46,324 nucleotides of DNA from Bacillota bacterium (GTDB lineage Bacteria > Bacillota > Clostridia > Lachnospirales > Lachnospiraceae), in assembly GCA_029226935.1 (NCBI GenBank), contig JAQXYZ010000078.1, forward strand, positions 1-46,324. The letters run 5' to 3'. Under the pieces are notes generated by a model, which saw nothing but the letters and a program-made list of their open reading frames with translations, was not told the origin of the DNA and did not search any database. Positions 9,453 through 18,396 of this stretch are shown here, in pieces. The position numbers and the translations under genes were made by a program. Position 1 is the stretch's first letter, and each line of letters starts with the position of its first letter.

Positions 9453-10319
9453 TTACTGTTTCCGCGAATACAACATTTTTTTCAGACGGTTGTATATCCC
9501 TGCCGTTTTTTCATTCTCTGCAATTTTCGTCCTTAACGGGGCCAGGGTCATCCATAAAATCAGCCTGAATTTTATAATCTGCCCTTCTGACATATATTTT
9601 TCCGTAATTTCCTTATGCTCCCTTGCAGAAACCCTGCGGTTTTCTTTCGTTTCAGAAAACCCGCCTCCCTCATAATCTGCAATCAGGATTTCTTTATATC
9701 TGAACTCTACCTTTTCCTGAAATTCATTGGTAAAAAAGCACCACAAAAACTGCTCATAATCTGCGCGTACCCGGTATCTGGTATCAAAAGGGTGAGCGGC
9801 AAGAAGCCTTCTGTCATAAAAGCATGCCTGATGACAGGGGACATTGCGATAACACCCAAAGGCATCCAGATGAGGATTGGAGGTTACCTGCTGCCCGGTC
9901 AGACGTTCATAAATATTTCCGTAATAAATTCCCGGTACATCTCCTTTCCTTCGCTCATCCTTCCTGCACTCACTTATAAAATCCGCCATTTCTCCTAATA
10001 CCGTCTTAGAAGTAAAGCAATCCCCGCAGTTTAAAAAATAAATATATTTTCCGCTTGCCGCCTCCGATGCCTGATTCATGGCATCATAAATCCCTGAATC
10101 CTTCTGCGAAACCACTTTCATTTTACAGAGTCTTTTTTCCCTCTGCCACTTTTCCGAAAGCTCTTTCGCATATGCCAGAGAGCCGTCCGCGGAAAGACCA
10201 TCCTTTACAAGGACTTCATAATCCTGAAAACTCTGGTTTTCTATACTTTCCAAAGTTTCCGCCAGCTTTTCCCCCGGATTTAAACACACCACAAGAATCG
10301 AAAAGAAAGGTTGCATCAT
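9453..10319 (-). CDS. Family 2 glycosyltransferase (WcaA/colanic-type)
   Basis: About 288 residues. FFSILVVCLNPG opens the fold, VKDGLSADGS replaces the usual VDDGSTD, and SGIYDAMNQ followed by FLNCGD is typical of the WcaA-like GT2 branch used in exopolysaccharide synthesis. Two adjacent ATGs (10319 and 10316) lie 4 and 7 nt after AAGGAG; either may start the protein, and an earlier GTG at 10334 has no ribosome site. It follows the EpsG-type polymerase gene by about 20 bp. Confidence 0.82.
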   Translation of the reverse strand: MMQPFFSILVVCLNPGEKLAETLESIENQSFQDYEVLVKDGLSADGSLAYAKELSEKWQREKRLCKMKVVSQKDSGIYDAMNQASEAASGKYIYFLNCGDCFTSKTVLGEMADFISECRKDERRKGDVPGIYYGNIYERLTGQQVTSNPHLDAFGCYRNVPCHQACFYDRRLLAAHPFDTRYRVRADYEQFLWCFFTNEFQEKVEFRYKEILIADYEGGGFSETKENRRVSAREHKEITEKYMSEGQIIKFRLILWMTLAPLRTKIAENEKTAGIYNRLKKMLYSRKQ

Positions 10320-10339
10320 TGTTCTCCTTATCACTCCCT

Positions 10340-11449
10340 TTAGTTCACATCCGACAGAATGGGAACCATATCGTGAAACATAAAGGTCTCATAAGGCAGA
10401 ATACGAAGCCCGTCATTTCCTGCCTTCATCAAAATAAATACCATAAAGTACAGGATTGCTGCACCAATTACACCTGCGGTAAACAGCTTCTTCATCTTCC
10501 TGTTCTCTATTCCTGTAAGCAGTGCCGGAAGAAAAAAGATATGGGTAATGGTCAGATAATATCCGATTCTGGATATTATCGGCAGGAAGGAACAGCATAC
10601 ATACATGACAAGTGCTCCAAGATTACAATAAAAATAAAATTGATTCCGTCTGTTTCCCTTAACTGTCTTTTTATAATAAATCAAAGAAAAGATCAGAACT
10701 GCCAGACATCTTGCAATATTTACAAGGCTGGTTCCTCCTTCTAAATATTCCGTATCTTCATAGGTGGGATAGAGAAACACCACCACCTTCAGATAAAAGT
10801 CCTGCAAAAAAAAGAAGGTGGAACAAAATACCGCCGCTACCGCCAGCTGCCACTTCTTCCACGGAAGAGAAGCAAGAATATAAAGCGGAATAATCACCAG
10901 TATCGACTTATGCAAGGTCGCCCCCACCAGTACCAGCAGGATAAATTTCATCCATTCCTTCCGCAGCACATACGGAATTGCCACTACTGCAATGGCAAGT
11001 GCCAGATAATATCGCACTGTATTAAAAGACTGGAAATAATATCCAAACGCCATAAACAGAAAGAAACTGAATGCAAAGGAATCTGCCTGCCTGTAAATCC
11101 CTGTTAAAAACAACAAAATAGTCATAAATGCAAAAAAAGCGAACACCAAAAGATAATTTTCGAACCCGCTCAGTCCATAAATAACTTTTACAATCCAGTT
11201 AAATCCGCATTCTGTCGGGACAAAGGCATCGCAATTGACCAGATGCATAAATTCCACATATTTGGCATAGTCGTTACCTACATTTAAACGGCATGCTGCG
11301 ACCGAAAACAAAAGCAGAAAAACAGATACCATACAAAGTCCGTTCAGTATCTGCTGTCTGCTTACCATATTCTGTTTTACCACACAGTGGTTGTTAACCA
11401 TCAATCCCAAAAGAACGGTAATTACCGCTACCAAAATATATAAAACCAT
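10340..11449 (-). CDS. EpsG/Wzy-type polysaccharide polymerase
   Basis: 369 residues, around ten membrane segments. After the second segment there is CRLNVGNDYAKYVEF, the R-x-x-x-G-x-DY block of the EpsG family, followed by FNWIVKVI. EpsG proteins are the Wzy-like polymerases that join repeat units on the outer face of the membrane. The open frame begins 12 codons earlier at a GTG that overlaps its own AGGAG, so the ATG at 11449, with GGAG 6 nt upstream, is the better start. This is the only polymerase-like gene in the cluster. Confidence 0.85.
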   Translation of the reverse strand: MVLYILVAVITVLLGLMVNNHCVVKQNMVSRQQILNGLCMVSVFLLLFSVAACRLNVGNDYAKYVEFMHLVNCDAFVPTECGFNWIVKVIYGLSGFENYLLVFAFFAFMTILLFLTGIYRQADSFAFSFFLFMAFGYYFQSFNTVRYYLALAIAVVAIPYVLRKEWMKFILLVLVGATLHKSILVIIPLYILASLPWKKWQLAVAAVFCSTFFFLQDFYLKVVVFLYPTYEDTEYLEGGTSLVNIARCLAVLIFSLIYYKKTVKGNRRNQFYFYCNLGALVMYVCCSFLPIISRIGYYLTITHIFFLPALLTGIENRKMKKLFTAGVIGAAILYFMVFILMKAGNDGLRILPYETFMFHDMVPILSDVN

Positions 11450-11513
11450 CGCAATCTCCAAACCTGCCACCAGTGATGCCCACACTCCTGTTTAAGCATC
11501 TGCTGTCTGCATC

Positions 11514-12305
11514 CTAAGCAACATCTCTGCCCTTGCCTTCCCGAATGCCATGTTTCATCCATTCATAGGCTTCCTTTAAAGAGACTTCCTTCAACATCTC
11601 TTTCCTGTGTGCATACAAAAAGCGAAGGGAAAAGATTCCCGCCATTCTTCCATAGAGGAAATGATAAAGGACTCCCCTGTCTACAAAGAATTTCTCATTA
11701 TATCCCTGAAACCAGGTAGACGGTCTGTAAACCTCCTGTCCGATTTCCGCCGTGTCCGCATACACATGCAGTCCCTTTTTCAGACAGTCATGCAGAAACA
11801 AGCTGTCTTCTCCATTACTGTACCTTGCGCCTCCTCCAAAAAGCAGAGAAAAGTTCACATTTGCACGGCGCAGAGCTTCCGTTCTCGCCGCCACTGCATA
11901 AGTGGGATACCTGCCATAATTGTACCATCGAACTCTTTTCTTTGACCGATTATAGTAAGTCGCCCGGGAAGGGTCTACCTTAAAATTAAAGGCAATCAGG
12001 TCTGCATCCGGATTTTCCTCAAATGCCCTGACCACAATCTCCTCATACCCCGGATAAAATACGATGTCCTCATCCGAAAACAAACACAATTCCTGATCTG
12101 CACGCTGCAATGCCATATTTCTGTTGAGACCTACGCCTCTTTCTGCCATGGAAAAGCATCGGATCAATCTATCCTTATGCAGATACTGCTGATAACCAAA
12201 TTGTCCACACTGATTGACGATAATTGCATCCGTCTCAAGTCCCATCTTCTCAGCCAGAGTATTCACTTCTTCGTTTACCGCTGCTACCAGCACCTGCAAT
12301 TTCAT
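11514..12305 (-). CDS. Glycosyltransferase family 2-like protein
   Basis: 263 residues, a divergent GT-A protein. The usual VDDGSTD is absent; FSDEDIVFYPGY takes the DxD position and NGEDSLFLHD supplies the ED catalytic-base motif. A run of RSKKRVRWYNYG between them fits an acceptor loop. It lies 13 bp downstream of the Wzz-type gene and 64 bp before the polymerase start. It is most likely a transferase of the same pathway; specificity unknown. Confidence 0.75.
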   Translation of the reverse strand: MKLQVLVAAVNEEVNTLAEKMGLETDAIIVNQCGQFGYQQYLHKDRLIRCFSMAERGVGLNRNMALQRADQELCLFSDEDIVFYPGYEEIVVRAFEENPDADLIAFNFKVDPSRATYYNRSKKRVRWYNYGRYPTYAVAARTEALRRANVNFSLLFGGGARYSNGEDSLFLHDCLKKGLHVYADTAEIGQEVYRPSTWFQGYNEKFFVDRGVLYHFLYGRMAGIFSLRFLYAHRKEMLKEVSLKEAYEWMKHGIREGKGRDVA

Positions 12306-12318
12306 CCAATCATTTCTC

Positions 12319-13449
12319 CTATGCGAAGTATCTGTTCAGGAACTCTTCATCCGCCTGTTCAATAACCATTCCAAGCACCTGACAATCCTGATTTCTCAAG
12401 AAGCTTAAAATTCTGGAGGTCTTGCGTCCGGTATCCGTTCCAAAGGGAAGTAAAATGATGACACCTCCGATTTCTCTGATCTTTCGACATTCCTCCTCCC
12501 CAAGGACATTTTCATTGAAAGCAACCACTTCCCACTCACCCTTGGGTTCCGAAACCTCATCCGATGGTATATGCCAGCTAAATTCCTCGTCTGCCTGTAT
12601 ATTTCTGCTAAAACCGTCTGTGCCTTCTCTGTTTAAAAGACGTTCCAGTTCCAGCTTTCTCATATCTCCATGATTATCCATATCTAAAATGGCAAAGCGT
12701 CTCTTCTCTCCCATCAGATAATGGATATTGGCTTTCAATTCTCCCGCATAGGGCTGAAGACCTTTTTGATTTCTGGTCAGAATTCCAAGTGCCTTAAAAG
12801 GATATTTTTTCTCTATATCCTCCTGCACATATATGGATTCATCCAGTGCATATCCAAATGCAATGAACAGCATTGCCAGTACGCCCAAAATCACTGCACC
12901 TGTAATGCAGGCAGCTGTGGTTCTGTCATCCCAATATACTCTCTCAGGTGCCTTGGAACGGACAACCTCAATCTGGTCCAATTCCCTGCTTTCCCTTGCA
13001 AACTCTCTCAGTCCGCTCTCCATTGCACTTTGAATCTCACGGACAAACTTTTCATTTTCCCCTTTTACGGTAACGGTAAGCAGCCGGATGTCAGATAAAA
13101 TTTCTGCCGTGGTAGCCTCCTGCACCTGCTGCCTTTCATATCCGGGCAGCGCCGTCATCACAATATCAAGAATGGGGTCTGTATCCAGAAGATCATTCCA
13201 TGTATAACCATTATAATATTGATATACCTCGCCGCTCTCATCATGTCCGAAGCTGATATACAGCTTGGACACCGCTTCATATTCCACCGGCATTTTCATG
13301 GAGCGCACCACCTGATAGACGATGCCGCCGCAGGTTGCTCCCAGAATTGCCAGCATAAGCACCAGCCATATCTTTTTTTGAAGATACAGCGCCAGCCGTT
13401 TCAAATCCATTCCCCTGTTCAGATATTCTTCATTCATTTCCTTTTTCAT
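12319..13449 (-). CDS. Wzz/CpsC-type chain-length protein fused to a degenerate BY-kinase-like domain
   Basis: 376 residues. Membrane segments at about 28-50 and 179-200 flank an extracytoplasmic coiled region, as in Wzz/YveK proteins that set polymer length. After the second segment, where Firmicutes CpsC normally ends, there are 175 more residues. They keep the outline of a CpsD/BY-kinase: ELKANIHYL at 237-245 matches the ELRTNI entry helix, then a hydrophobic strand FAILDMD, and near the end VIILLPFGTDTGRKT and CQVLGMVIEQ match late kinase strands. The Walker A (GxxGxGKS) is replaced by NHGDMRKLE and no tyrosine-rich tail follows, so it cannot be an ordinary kinase. It overlaps the initiating transferase gene by 20 bp. 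Confidence 0.8.
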   Translation of the reverse strand: MKKEMNEEYLNRGMDLKRLALYLQKKIWLVLMLAILGATCGGIVYQVVRSMKMPVEYEAVSKLYISFGHDESGEVYQYYNGYTWNDLLDTDPILDIVMTALPGYERQQVQEATTAEILSDIRLLTVTVKGENEKFVREIQSAMESGLREFARESRELDQIEVVRSKAPERVYWDDRTTAACITGAVILGVLAMLFIAFGYALDESIYVQEDIEKKYPFKALGILTRNQKGLQPYAGELKANIHYLMGEKRRFAILDMDNHGDMRKLELERLLNREGTDGFSRNIQADEEFSWHIPSDEVSEPKGEWEVVAFNENVLGEEECRKIREIGGVIILLPFGTDTGRKTSRILSFLRNQDCQVLGMVIEQADEEFLNRYFA

Positions 13450-14848
13450 TTTCTATCGGTTCCCCCGCTTTTAGAGACTTCATCGCTGTCACCTGCGTGT
13501 TATCTACGCCCTCTGTACTTTCCGGCGTAATCAGAATTTTTAAGGTCAGCAGCATCAGCTTTAAATCCAGCCATACAGAATAATTTTCAATATAAGATAA
13601 ATCCAGCTTCAATTTGTCATAGGGTGTTGTGTTATATTTGCCATAAACCTGAGCATAGCCCGCAAGCCCTGCTTTTACTTTCATTCTAAACACGAACTCC
13701 GGCATCTCTTCCACATACTGTTTAATAATTTCAGGTCTCTCCGGTCTTGGACCGATAAAGGACATGTCTCCCTTTAAAATATTAAACAGTTGGGGCAGTT
13801 CATCAATCCGCACTGCACGGATAAATTTGCCGACAGGGGTAATTCTACTGTCATTTTTGGATGCCAGCCTTGCCACACCATCCTTCTCGGCATCCACCCG
13901 CATGCTCCTGAACTTCATGATCCTGAATTCTTTTCCCCCCTGAGTGCAGCGAATCTGTTTATACAGAACCGGACCTCCATCATAACATTTAATTACAATG
14001 GCAGTAATCAGCATAAAAGGGGATGCAATGATCAGAAGGAGCAATGCGCACACAACATCAATCAGTCTCTTTGCCACCCTCTGTTCTACCTTCAGCGCAT
14101 ATTCTCTGGTCAGCAAAATAGGAGTATCAAAAAGATGCAGCTGATCCGATCCCTTAATCAGAACGTCCGGAATCTTTGGCATCATATAGACACGGATAAA
14201 TCTGCTGTAGCAGTATTTGAGAAGACGGTTGCGGTCTTCTGTCGGAATATCCCATAGCACAACAGCTCCATAGCCCTTGTCAATCTCCTCCTCCAGTTTG
14301 AGGAGTCCTTCTTTAATATCTATGCATTTTACGATTTTATATTTATCTTTCCTGGATGCAAACTTGCGCAGGATATCATCAATATCACGTTCCCCATGTA
14401 TCAGGAGCATCTCCCTTGGAGGAAACGCCTTTCTGTAAATGGCATTGCATACCGCAGTCCATGTACCCGCAATCACAAGCTGTATGATTGTCACTACCAT
14501 AAAGCAGTCAGGTGGAACCAGATTGTTGTTCATCAGCGAAATCTGAAAGTATGTAATCACATTGACAATCAGCAGTGAAAACATCTGTGACAGAAAGACA
14601 TCCACCGTCTTCAGATACCCGATTTTCAGTCCGCCATAGGTATTGGTAAAGAAAAATAACAGTACAAAATAGATCCCGATAATCAGAAGATGTCCATTCT
14701 GATAAAACTTCAGTCCTCTGTTAAAGTTATTAACAATCGGATAATAATAATCAAGCCATATATATGCGTAAACACCGCTCTGCATCAAAAGCCCTACCAG
14801 GCCAAGCAGCAGCACGCAAACTCTTTTCGTAGTCTCTAAACGTTTCAC
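13430..14848 (-). CDS. Polyprenyl-phosphate sugar-1-phosphate transferase (initiating enzyme)
   Basis: 472 residues. Four to five N-terminal membrane segments, a middle cytoplasmic domain, and a C-terminal bacterial sugar transferase domain from about 275. Within it KRLIDVVCALLLL enters the membrane, followed by KFRSMR, DELPQLFNIL and GPRPERPE, the signature of WbaP/WcaJ/EpsL-type enzymes. It loads the first sugar phosphate on undecaprenyl phosphate. A GTG at 14860 is only 2 nt past AAGGAG; the GTG at 14848 has GGAGG with 5 nt spacing and is preferred. It precedes and overlaps the Wzz-type gene. Confidence 0.9.
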   Translation of the reverse strand: MKRLETTKRVCVLLLGLVGLLMQSGVYAYIWLDYYYPIVNNFNRGLKFYQNGHLLIIGIYFVLLFFFTNTYGGLKIGYLKTVDVFLSQMFSLLIVNVITYFQISLMNNNLVPPDCFMVVTIIQLVIAGTWTAVCNAIYRKAFPPREMLLIHGERDIDDILRKFASRKDKYKIVKCIDIKEGLLKLEEEIDKGYGAVVLWDIPTEDRNRLLKYCYSRFIRVYMMPKIPDVLIKGSDQLHLFDTPILLTREYALKVEQRVAKRLIDVVCALLLLIIASPFMLITAIVIKCYDGGPVLYKQIRCTQGGKEFRIMKFRSMRVDAEKDGVARLASKNDSRITPVGKFIRAVRIDELPQLFNILKGDMSFIGPRPERPEIIKQYVEEMPEFVFRMKVKAGLAGYAQVYGKYNTTPYDKLKLDLSYIENYSVWLDLKLMLLTLKILITPESTEGVDNTQVTAMKSLKAGEPIENEKGNE

Positions 14849-14866
14849 TTTAACCTCCACGTCTCC

Positions 14867-15631
14867 TTACAGTCTTCTGAGCGTTGCCCTGATTGCCCAG
14901 CAGAACAGATTATAACAGCTATACGGAAAAGAAAGCTTCTCTTCTCTTCGGTAAAGATTCCAAATTCTTCTGATTGCCTCCAGCTTATTGGAGGATAAGG
15001 ATTTCGCCGGTCTTCTGTAAATTGCCAGCACCTCATCAAGTCCATAAGCATCAATCCCGCTCTTTAAAATCTTCCACCATGTCGCGGTATCCTCGCTTTT
15101 GACCTCCGGCATTCGGATCAAATCCTTGCCGGTCTTTTCTGTATCCAAAAGAACGGTGGTCGTAAAAATTACCGTTCTGGAAAGCGCTTGTCTATAGCTA
15201 AGCACCCTGGGCACATGTACAATCTTTCCCGTGCCCTTTGCATTTTCGTCTCCGAATTCATAGGCAGTAAACACAAAGGCAGCCTGCTCCCTTTGCATGA
15301 ACTTCAGTTCCTTCTCCAGCTTGTCCGGCATCCAAATATCATCTGCATCCAAAAAAGCAATATACCTTCCTCTGGCGTGGTCAATCCCTGTGTTTCTTGC
15401 CCTTGCAGCGCCCTCATTTACCGTCTTTTTAATCAGGCGGACTTGTCCCTGCATCCTGTCTGCCACGGCTTCTATCCTTTGCCTGCTGTCATCTAAAGAG
15501 CAGTCGTCCACCAAAATCAGTTCCCAGTTTTTGTAGGTCTGGGCGCATACCATAGCAATGGTTTCCTCTATATAAATTCCGGCATTATATACCGGCACGA
15601 TAATGCTGATAAGTGCATCCGGCTGATTCAT
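14867..15631 (-). CDS. Family 2 glycosyltransferase
   Basis: 254 residues of a compact GT-A enzyme: ISIIVPVYN, VDDCSLDDS and FLDADDIWMP are all present, giving nucleotide binding and the DxD metal site. The ATG at 15631 directly abuts the stop of the gene before it (TAGATG), with GAGG 8 nt upstream, so expression is coupled. The short length and lack of membrane segments fit a cytoplasmic repeat-unit transferase. Specificity unknown. Confidence 0.86.
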   Translation of the reverse strand: MNQPDALISIIVPVYNAGIYIEETIAMVCAQTYKNWELILVDDCSLDDSRQRIEAVADRMQGQVRLIKKTVNEGAARARNTGIDHARGRYIAFLDADDIWMPDKLEKELKFMQREQAAFVFTAYEFGDENAKGTGKIVHVPRVLSYRQALSRTVIFTTTVLLDTEKTGKDLIRMPEVKSEDTATWWKILKSGIDAYGLDEVLAIYRRPAKSLSSNKLEAIRRIWNLYRREEKLSFPYSCYNLFCWAIRATLRRL

Positions 15632-16561
15632 CTATATTTCCTCTTTTACAAGATAGATTGGTCTTTTTTTCACTTCCATATACATCTTGGCAAGATATTG
15701 TCCCACGATTCCAAGGCAGAAAAGCTGCACACCGCTGATCATGGAAATAATACATACCAATGACGGCCAGCCCGATGTGGGATCGCCAAACAGTGCCTTT
15801 CGCACAATCGTAAAAATAATCAGCGCAAAAGAAGCCAGACAGAAAAGCACGCCCAGAACAGCTGCAAAGGCAAGGGGCGCTGTGGAAAATGCGGTAATTC
15901 CATCAATGGAATAGAGAAACAGCTTCCAAAAAGACCACTTGGTCTCGCCTTTCTTTCTCTCAATATTGTCAAACTCCAGCCACTTGGTTTCAAAGCCAAC
16001 CCAGCCAAAAATTCCTTTACTGAACCGGTTGTATTCCGGCATGGAGAGAATCGCATCTACTACCTTTCGCGTCATCAGACGGTAATCCCTTGCGCCATCC
16101 ATAATTTCTGTTTTAGAAATTTTCCGCATCAACCGATAAAACATTCTGGCAAAAAAGGATCTGATCGGAGGCTCTCCCTTGCGGTCAACACGCCTTGTTG
16201 CCACAGAATCATAGCCTTCATTGAGATATTGGAACATTTCAGGAAGAAGAGCCGGAGGGTCCTGCAGGTCTGCATCCAAAAAAACAACGTAATCACCGCG
16301 GGCCTTTTCCAACCCTGCATAAATTGCTGCCTCCTTTCCGAAATTTCTGGAAAAGGAGAGAAGGTGGACACGCATATCCCTTTCAATCAGCTTCTTTACT
16401 TCAGAAACGGTATTGTCCTTAGAACCGTCATCAATATACCAGAGTTCCAGTTCAATGTCATTTTCCTTGAAAAAGGCTTCATTCTTAATAAATTCCTGAT
16501 AAAAATCAGCAATATTCTCTTCTTCATTGTAGCAGGGTACAATTGCACTGAGTAATTTCAT
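15632..16561 (-). CDS. GtrB-like polyprenyl-phosphate glycosyltransferase
   Basis: 309 residues. GT2 catalytic part (SAIVPCYNEEENI, YIDDGSKDNT, FLDADLQDPP with DxD-QD) and two C-terminal membrane segments near residues 225-250 and 262-287, the form of GtrB/CsbB/YkoT and dolichyl-phosphate mannose synthases. It should make a polyprenyl-phosphate sugar for use outside the membrane; the GT-C enzyme at the end of the operon is the obvious user. The ATG at 16561 is taken; a TTG at 16582 has no ribosome site. First gene of the operon, downstream of a promoter at 16618-16646. Confidence 0.85.
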   Translation of the reverse strand: MKLLSAIVPCYNEEENIADFYQEFIKNEAFFKENDIELELWYIDDGSKDNTVSEVKKLIERDMRVHLLSFSRNFGKEAAIYAGLEKARGDYVVFLDADLQDPPALLPEMFQYLNEGYDSVATRRVDRKGEPPIRSFFARMFYRLMRKISKTEIMDGARDYRLMTRKVVDAILSMPEYNRFSKGIFGWVGFETKWLEFDNIERKKGETKWSFWKLFLYSIDGITAFSTAPLAFAAVLGVLFCLASFALIIFTIVRKALFGDPTSGWPSLVCIISMISGVQLFCLGIVGQYLAKMYMEVKKRPIYLVKEEI

Positions 16562-16617
16562 TTTATAAGTAACCTCTGTCAATACTTATTTTCAAATTAA
16601 GCCCATATTATCTTATT

Positions 16618-16646
16618 ATTCTATCACACAAAAATAAATATCACAA
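16618..16646 (-). promoter_or_regulatory. Sigma-A-type promoter of the polysaccharide operon
   Basis: Minus strand TTGTGA, 17-bp spacer, TAGAAT. It starts right where the upstream terminator's U-tract ends and lies about 57 bp before the first ATG, so the eleven-gene operon has its own start. Confidence 0.65.
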
Positions 16647-16692
16647 TAAAAAAGAGTCTGCCTTGGCGTAACCTTTCCGCCCCGGCAGCTCT
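16647..16692 (-). terminator. Terminator after the GHKL kinase gene
   Basis: Minus-strand AGAGCTGCC pairs with GGCAGACTCT (one bulged A) across a 21-nt loop, then TTTTTT. It insulates the regulatory block from the polysaccharide operon. Confidence 0.75.
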
Positions 16693-16700
16693 TCTGTCCT

Positions 16701-17579
16701 TTAGTCCATATATACAAAGATTCCGACTCTAAATTCTTCCTCTTTTTCTTCAACCGTAAACTTTCCATGGTACTTTTTGACAATTTCCTTTACTTCCTTA
16801 AGTCCCAGCCCATGAAAAATTTTATCTTTTTTCCCTGTAAGGAAATTTTCTTCCCTGTCCTTTTGCCTTCTTCCTTCATAAGGATTTCGTATCTCGAGCA
16901 AAAATGCGGTTTTGTCTGTCTTTATGCATAAATCTATCTTGCGCTTCTCCGGTTTCAATCCCCTGACCGCTTCCATTGCATTATCAAACAGATTTCCAAT
17001 CAGAACATTCAAGTCAAGATTGCTGATTCTCACCTCATCTGCTATTTCTATTATCCTGTTTACCACTATCTGAACTTCCCCGGCCACGCACAATTTATAG
17101 TTGAGGATAGAATCTATTGCAATATTGCCCGTTTGAATCACATCCTCCTGCTTTCTGATGATCCCAAGCCGTTCTCTGTAGTGTTCCATCAAAAGCTCAT
17201 ACTGCTTCTTCTCCAGATAACTCATCTCCAGCACGCAGTTATTTGCCATGTTATGCCGCATTCTCCGAAGCCGCAGCCACTGCTTTTCCATTTCCTCATA
17301 GCGTGCTTTCACATATACATTCTGCTGTTTTAGCAGATTAATTTCAACGGTCTCATTTTTATACGTCTGCATCTTCTTATACATATAAAGGACATCCAGA
17401 TTAATGAGCAAAAGCAGTCCCGGAACAATCATCTGTACAAACCTAGGAGCCACCCATTCGTTCTGCCAGACAACATAGCAGATGGCAATGCTTCCCACTG
17501 GCACAGCAAAAGCCTCTGCCCAATTCATTCGTCTGTTTCTTATATGCTTTTGTTTCCGGCACTCCATAAAAGGAAACAT
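16701..17579 (-). CDS. GHKL sensor histidine kinase, AgrC-like but with short membrane part
   Basis: 292 residues. Two hydrophobic segments near 22-40 and 46-66, a coiled linker, then RRMRHNMANN (the H-box histidine of the AgrC group), NLFDNAMEAV (N-box) and HGLGL (G-box). It should phosphorylate the response regulator encoded 10 bp upstream. AgrC proteins usually have about six membrane segments for peptide sensing; this one has two and the upstream gene's stop leaves no room for more. No AgrB or AgrD gene is nearby, so the signal is unknown. The ATG at 17579 follows AGGAAGG by 5 nt; a GTG at 17585 is less likely. Confidence 0.85.
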   Translation of the reverse strand: MFPFMECRKQKHIRNRRMNWAEAFAVPVGSIAICYVVWQNEWVAPRFVQMIVPGLLLLINLDVLYMYKKMQTYKNETVEINLLKQQNVYVKARYEEMEKQWLRLRRMRHNMANNCVLEMSYLEKKQYELLMEHYRERLGIIRKQEDVIQTGNIAIDSILNYKLCVAGEVQIVVNRIIEIADEVRISNLDLNVLIGNLFDNAMEAVRGLKPEKRKIDLCIKTDKTAFLLEIRNPYEGRRQKDREENFLTGKKDKIFHGLGLKEVKEIVKKYHGKFTVEEKEEEFRVGIFVYMD

Positions 17580-17589
17580 ATGCACCTTC

Positions 17590-18303
17590 CTACTGCTCCA
17601 GCAGAAGCATATGCAGCTCCCGCATCTTCATCCTGTTATCCCTGCTGATACCCAGAGTCTCTCCGTTATACAGCACCAATTCCTTAAAATGATATTCCCG
17701 TATATATTTTGTATTTACCAGATAAGATTGATGAATTCGGATAAAACGTCTGGTTCGCTGTTCAAGCTCCTTTTGAACCGCCCCAAGCGTTCCGTAAAAG
17801 CGATACTTACAATCTCTGCCAATAATATTCACATGTCTGTGCTCGCTTCGAAAATATACAATTTCATCCAGCCTCAGACTATATTGTGCCTTTCCAATGG
17901 AAAATGTGTAGGTTTCAACATCCTGCTTTTTCATTTTCATATAGGCATCCATAATACTTTCCAGCTTTTTCGGGCTGATGGGTTTGCAAAGGAAATGAAA
18001 GGGGTGCACATCATATGCTGCTTTATAATAATCCTCATATTGTGACACAAAAACAATCGCTGTGATGTAATCCGTTTCCCTGATTTTGACCGCAGTCTCT
18101 AATCCGTTCATTTTCTCCATCTCAATATCCATAAAGATCAGATTAAACTTACCTTTACTCTGTATATGCTCTAGAAGTGGGATGCCATTATTAAATTTTT
18201 TGATTTTTATATTGATTCCCGAATTGGCTGCCCACACCTCAAGACACCATTTCAAATCATCCGCATATCTCTCCTCATCTTCACATATTGCTATATTGAG
18301 CAT
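17590..18303 (-). CDS. LytTR response regulator (AgrA-like)
   Basis: 237 residues. Receiver domain with acidic ICEDEE at 6-11, phosphoacceptor in LIFMDIEM near residue 57 and the KPIS lysine near 107; LytTR DNA-binding domain from about 135, ending with the IRIHQSYLVN and ISRDNRMK blocks. It is co-transcribed with the short GHKL kinase, its likely partner. Target genes are not evident; the ABC exporter and polysaccharide operons are the neighbours. Confidence 0.9.
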   Translation of the reverse strand: MLNIAICEDEERYADDLKWCLEVWAANSGINIKIKKFNNGIPLLEHIQSKGKFNLIFMDIEMEKMNGLETAVKIRETDYITAIVFVSQYEDYYKAAYDVHPFHFLCKPISPKKLESIMDAYMKMKKQDVETYTFSIGKAQYSLRLDEIVYFRSEHRHVNIIGRDCKYRFYGTLGAVQKELEQRTRRFIRIHQSYLVNTKYIREYHFKELVLYNGETLGISRDNRMKMRELHMLLLEQ

Positions 18304-18396
18304 CTCATCCCATGCCTTTCAAAATTTCAACTACTTATCCTTTGTATAACATTCAGGCTATAGTTTATTATTTAATTTTCATTCTATAAATAACCT

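Noticed and set aside
10055-10744. A 229-codon plus-strand frame opposite the EpsG-type and GT2 genes
   Set aside because: It spans two well supported minus-strand genes, has no ribosome site of its own and a low-complexity, Cys/His/Lys-rich sequence typical of an antisense shadow.
12836-13449. Active Wzc-like tyrosine kinase
   Set aside because: Walker A and the C-terminal tyrosine cluster are missing, so it is reported only as a degenerate kinase-like tail.
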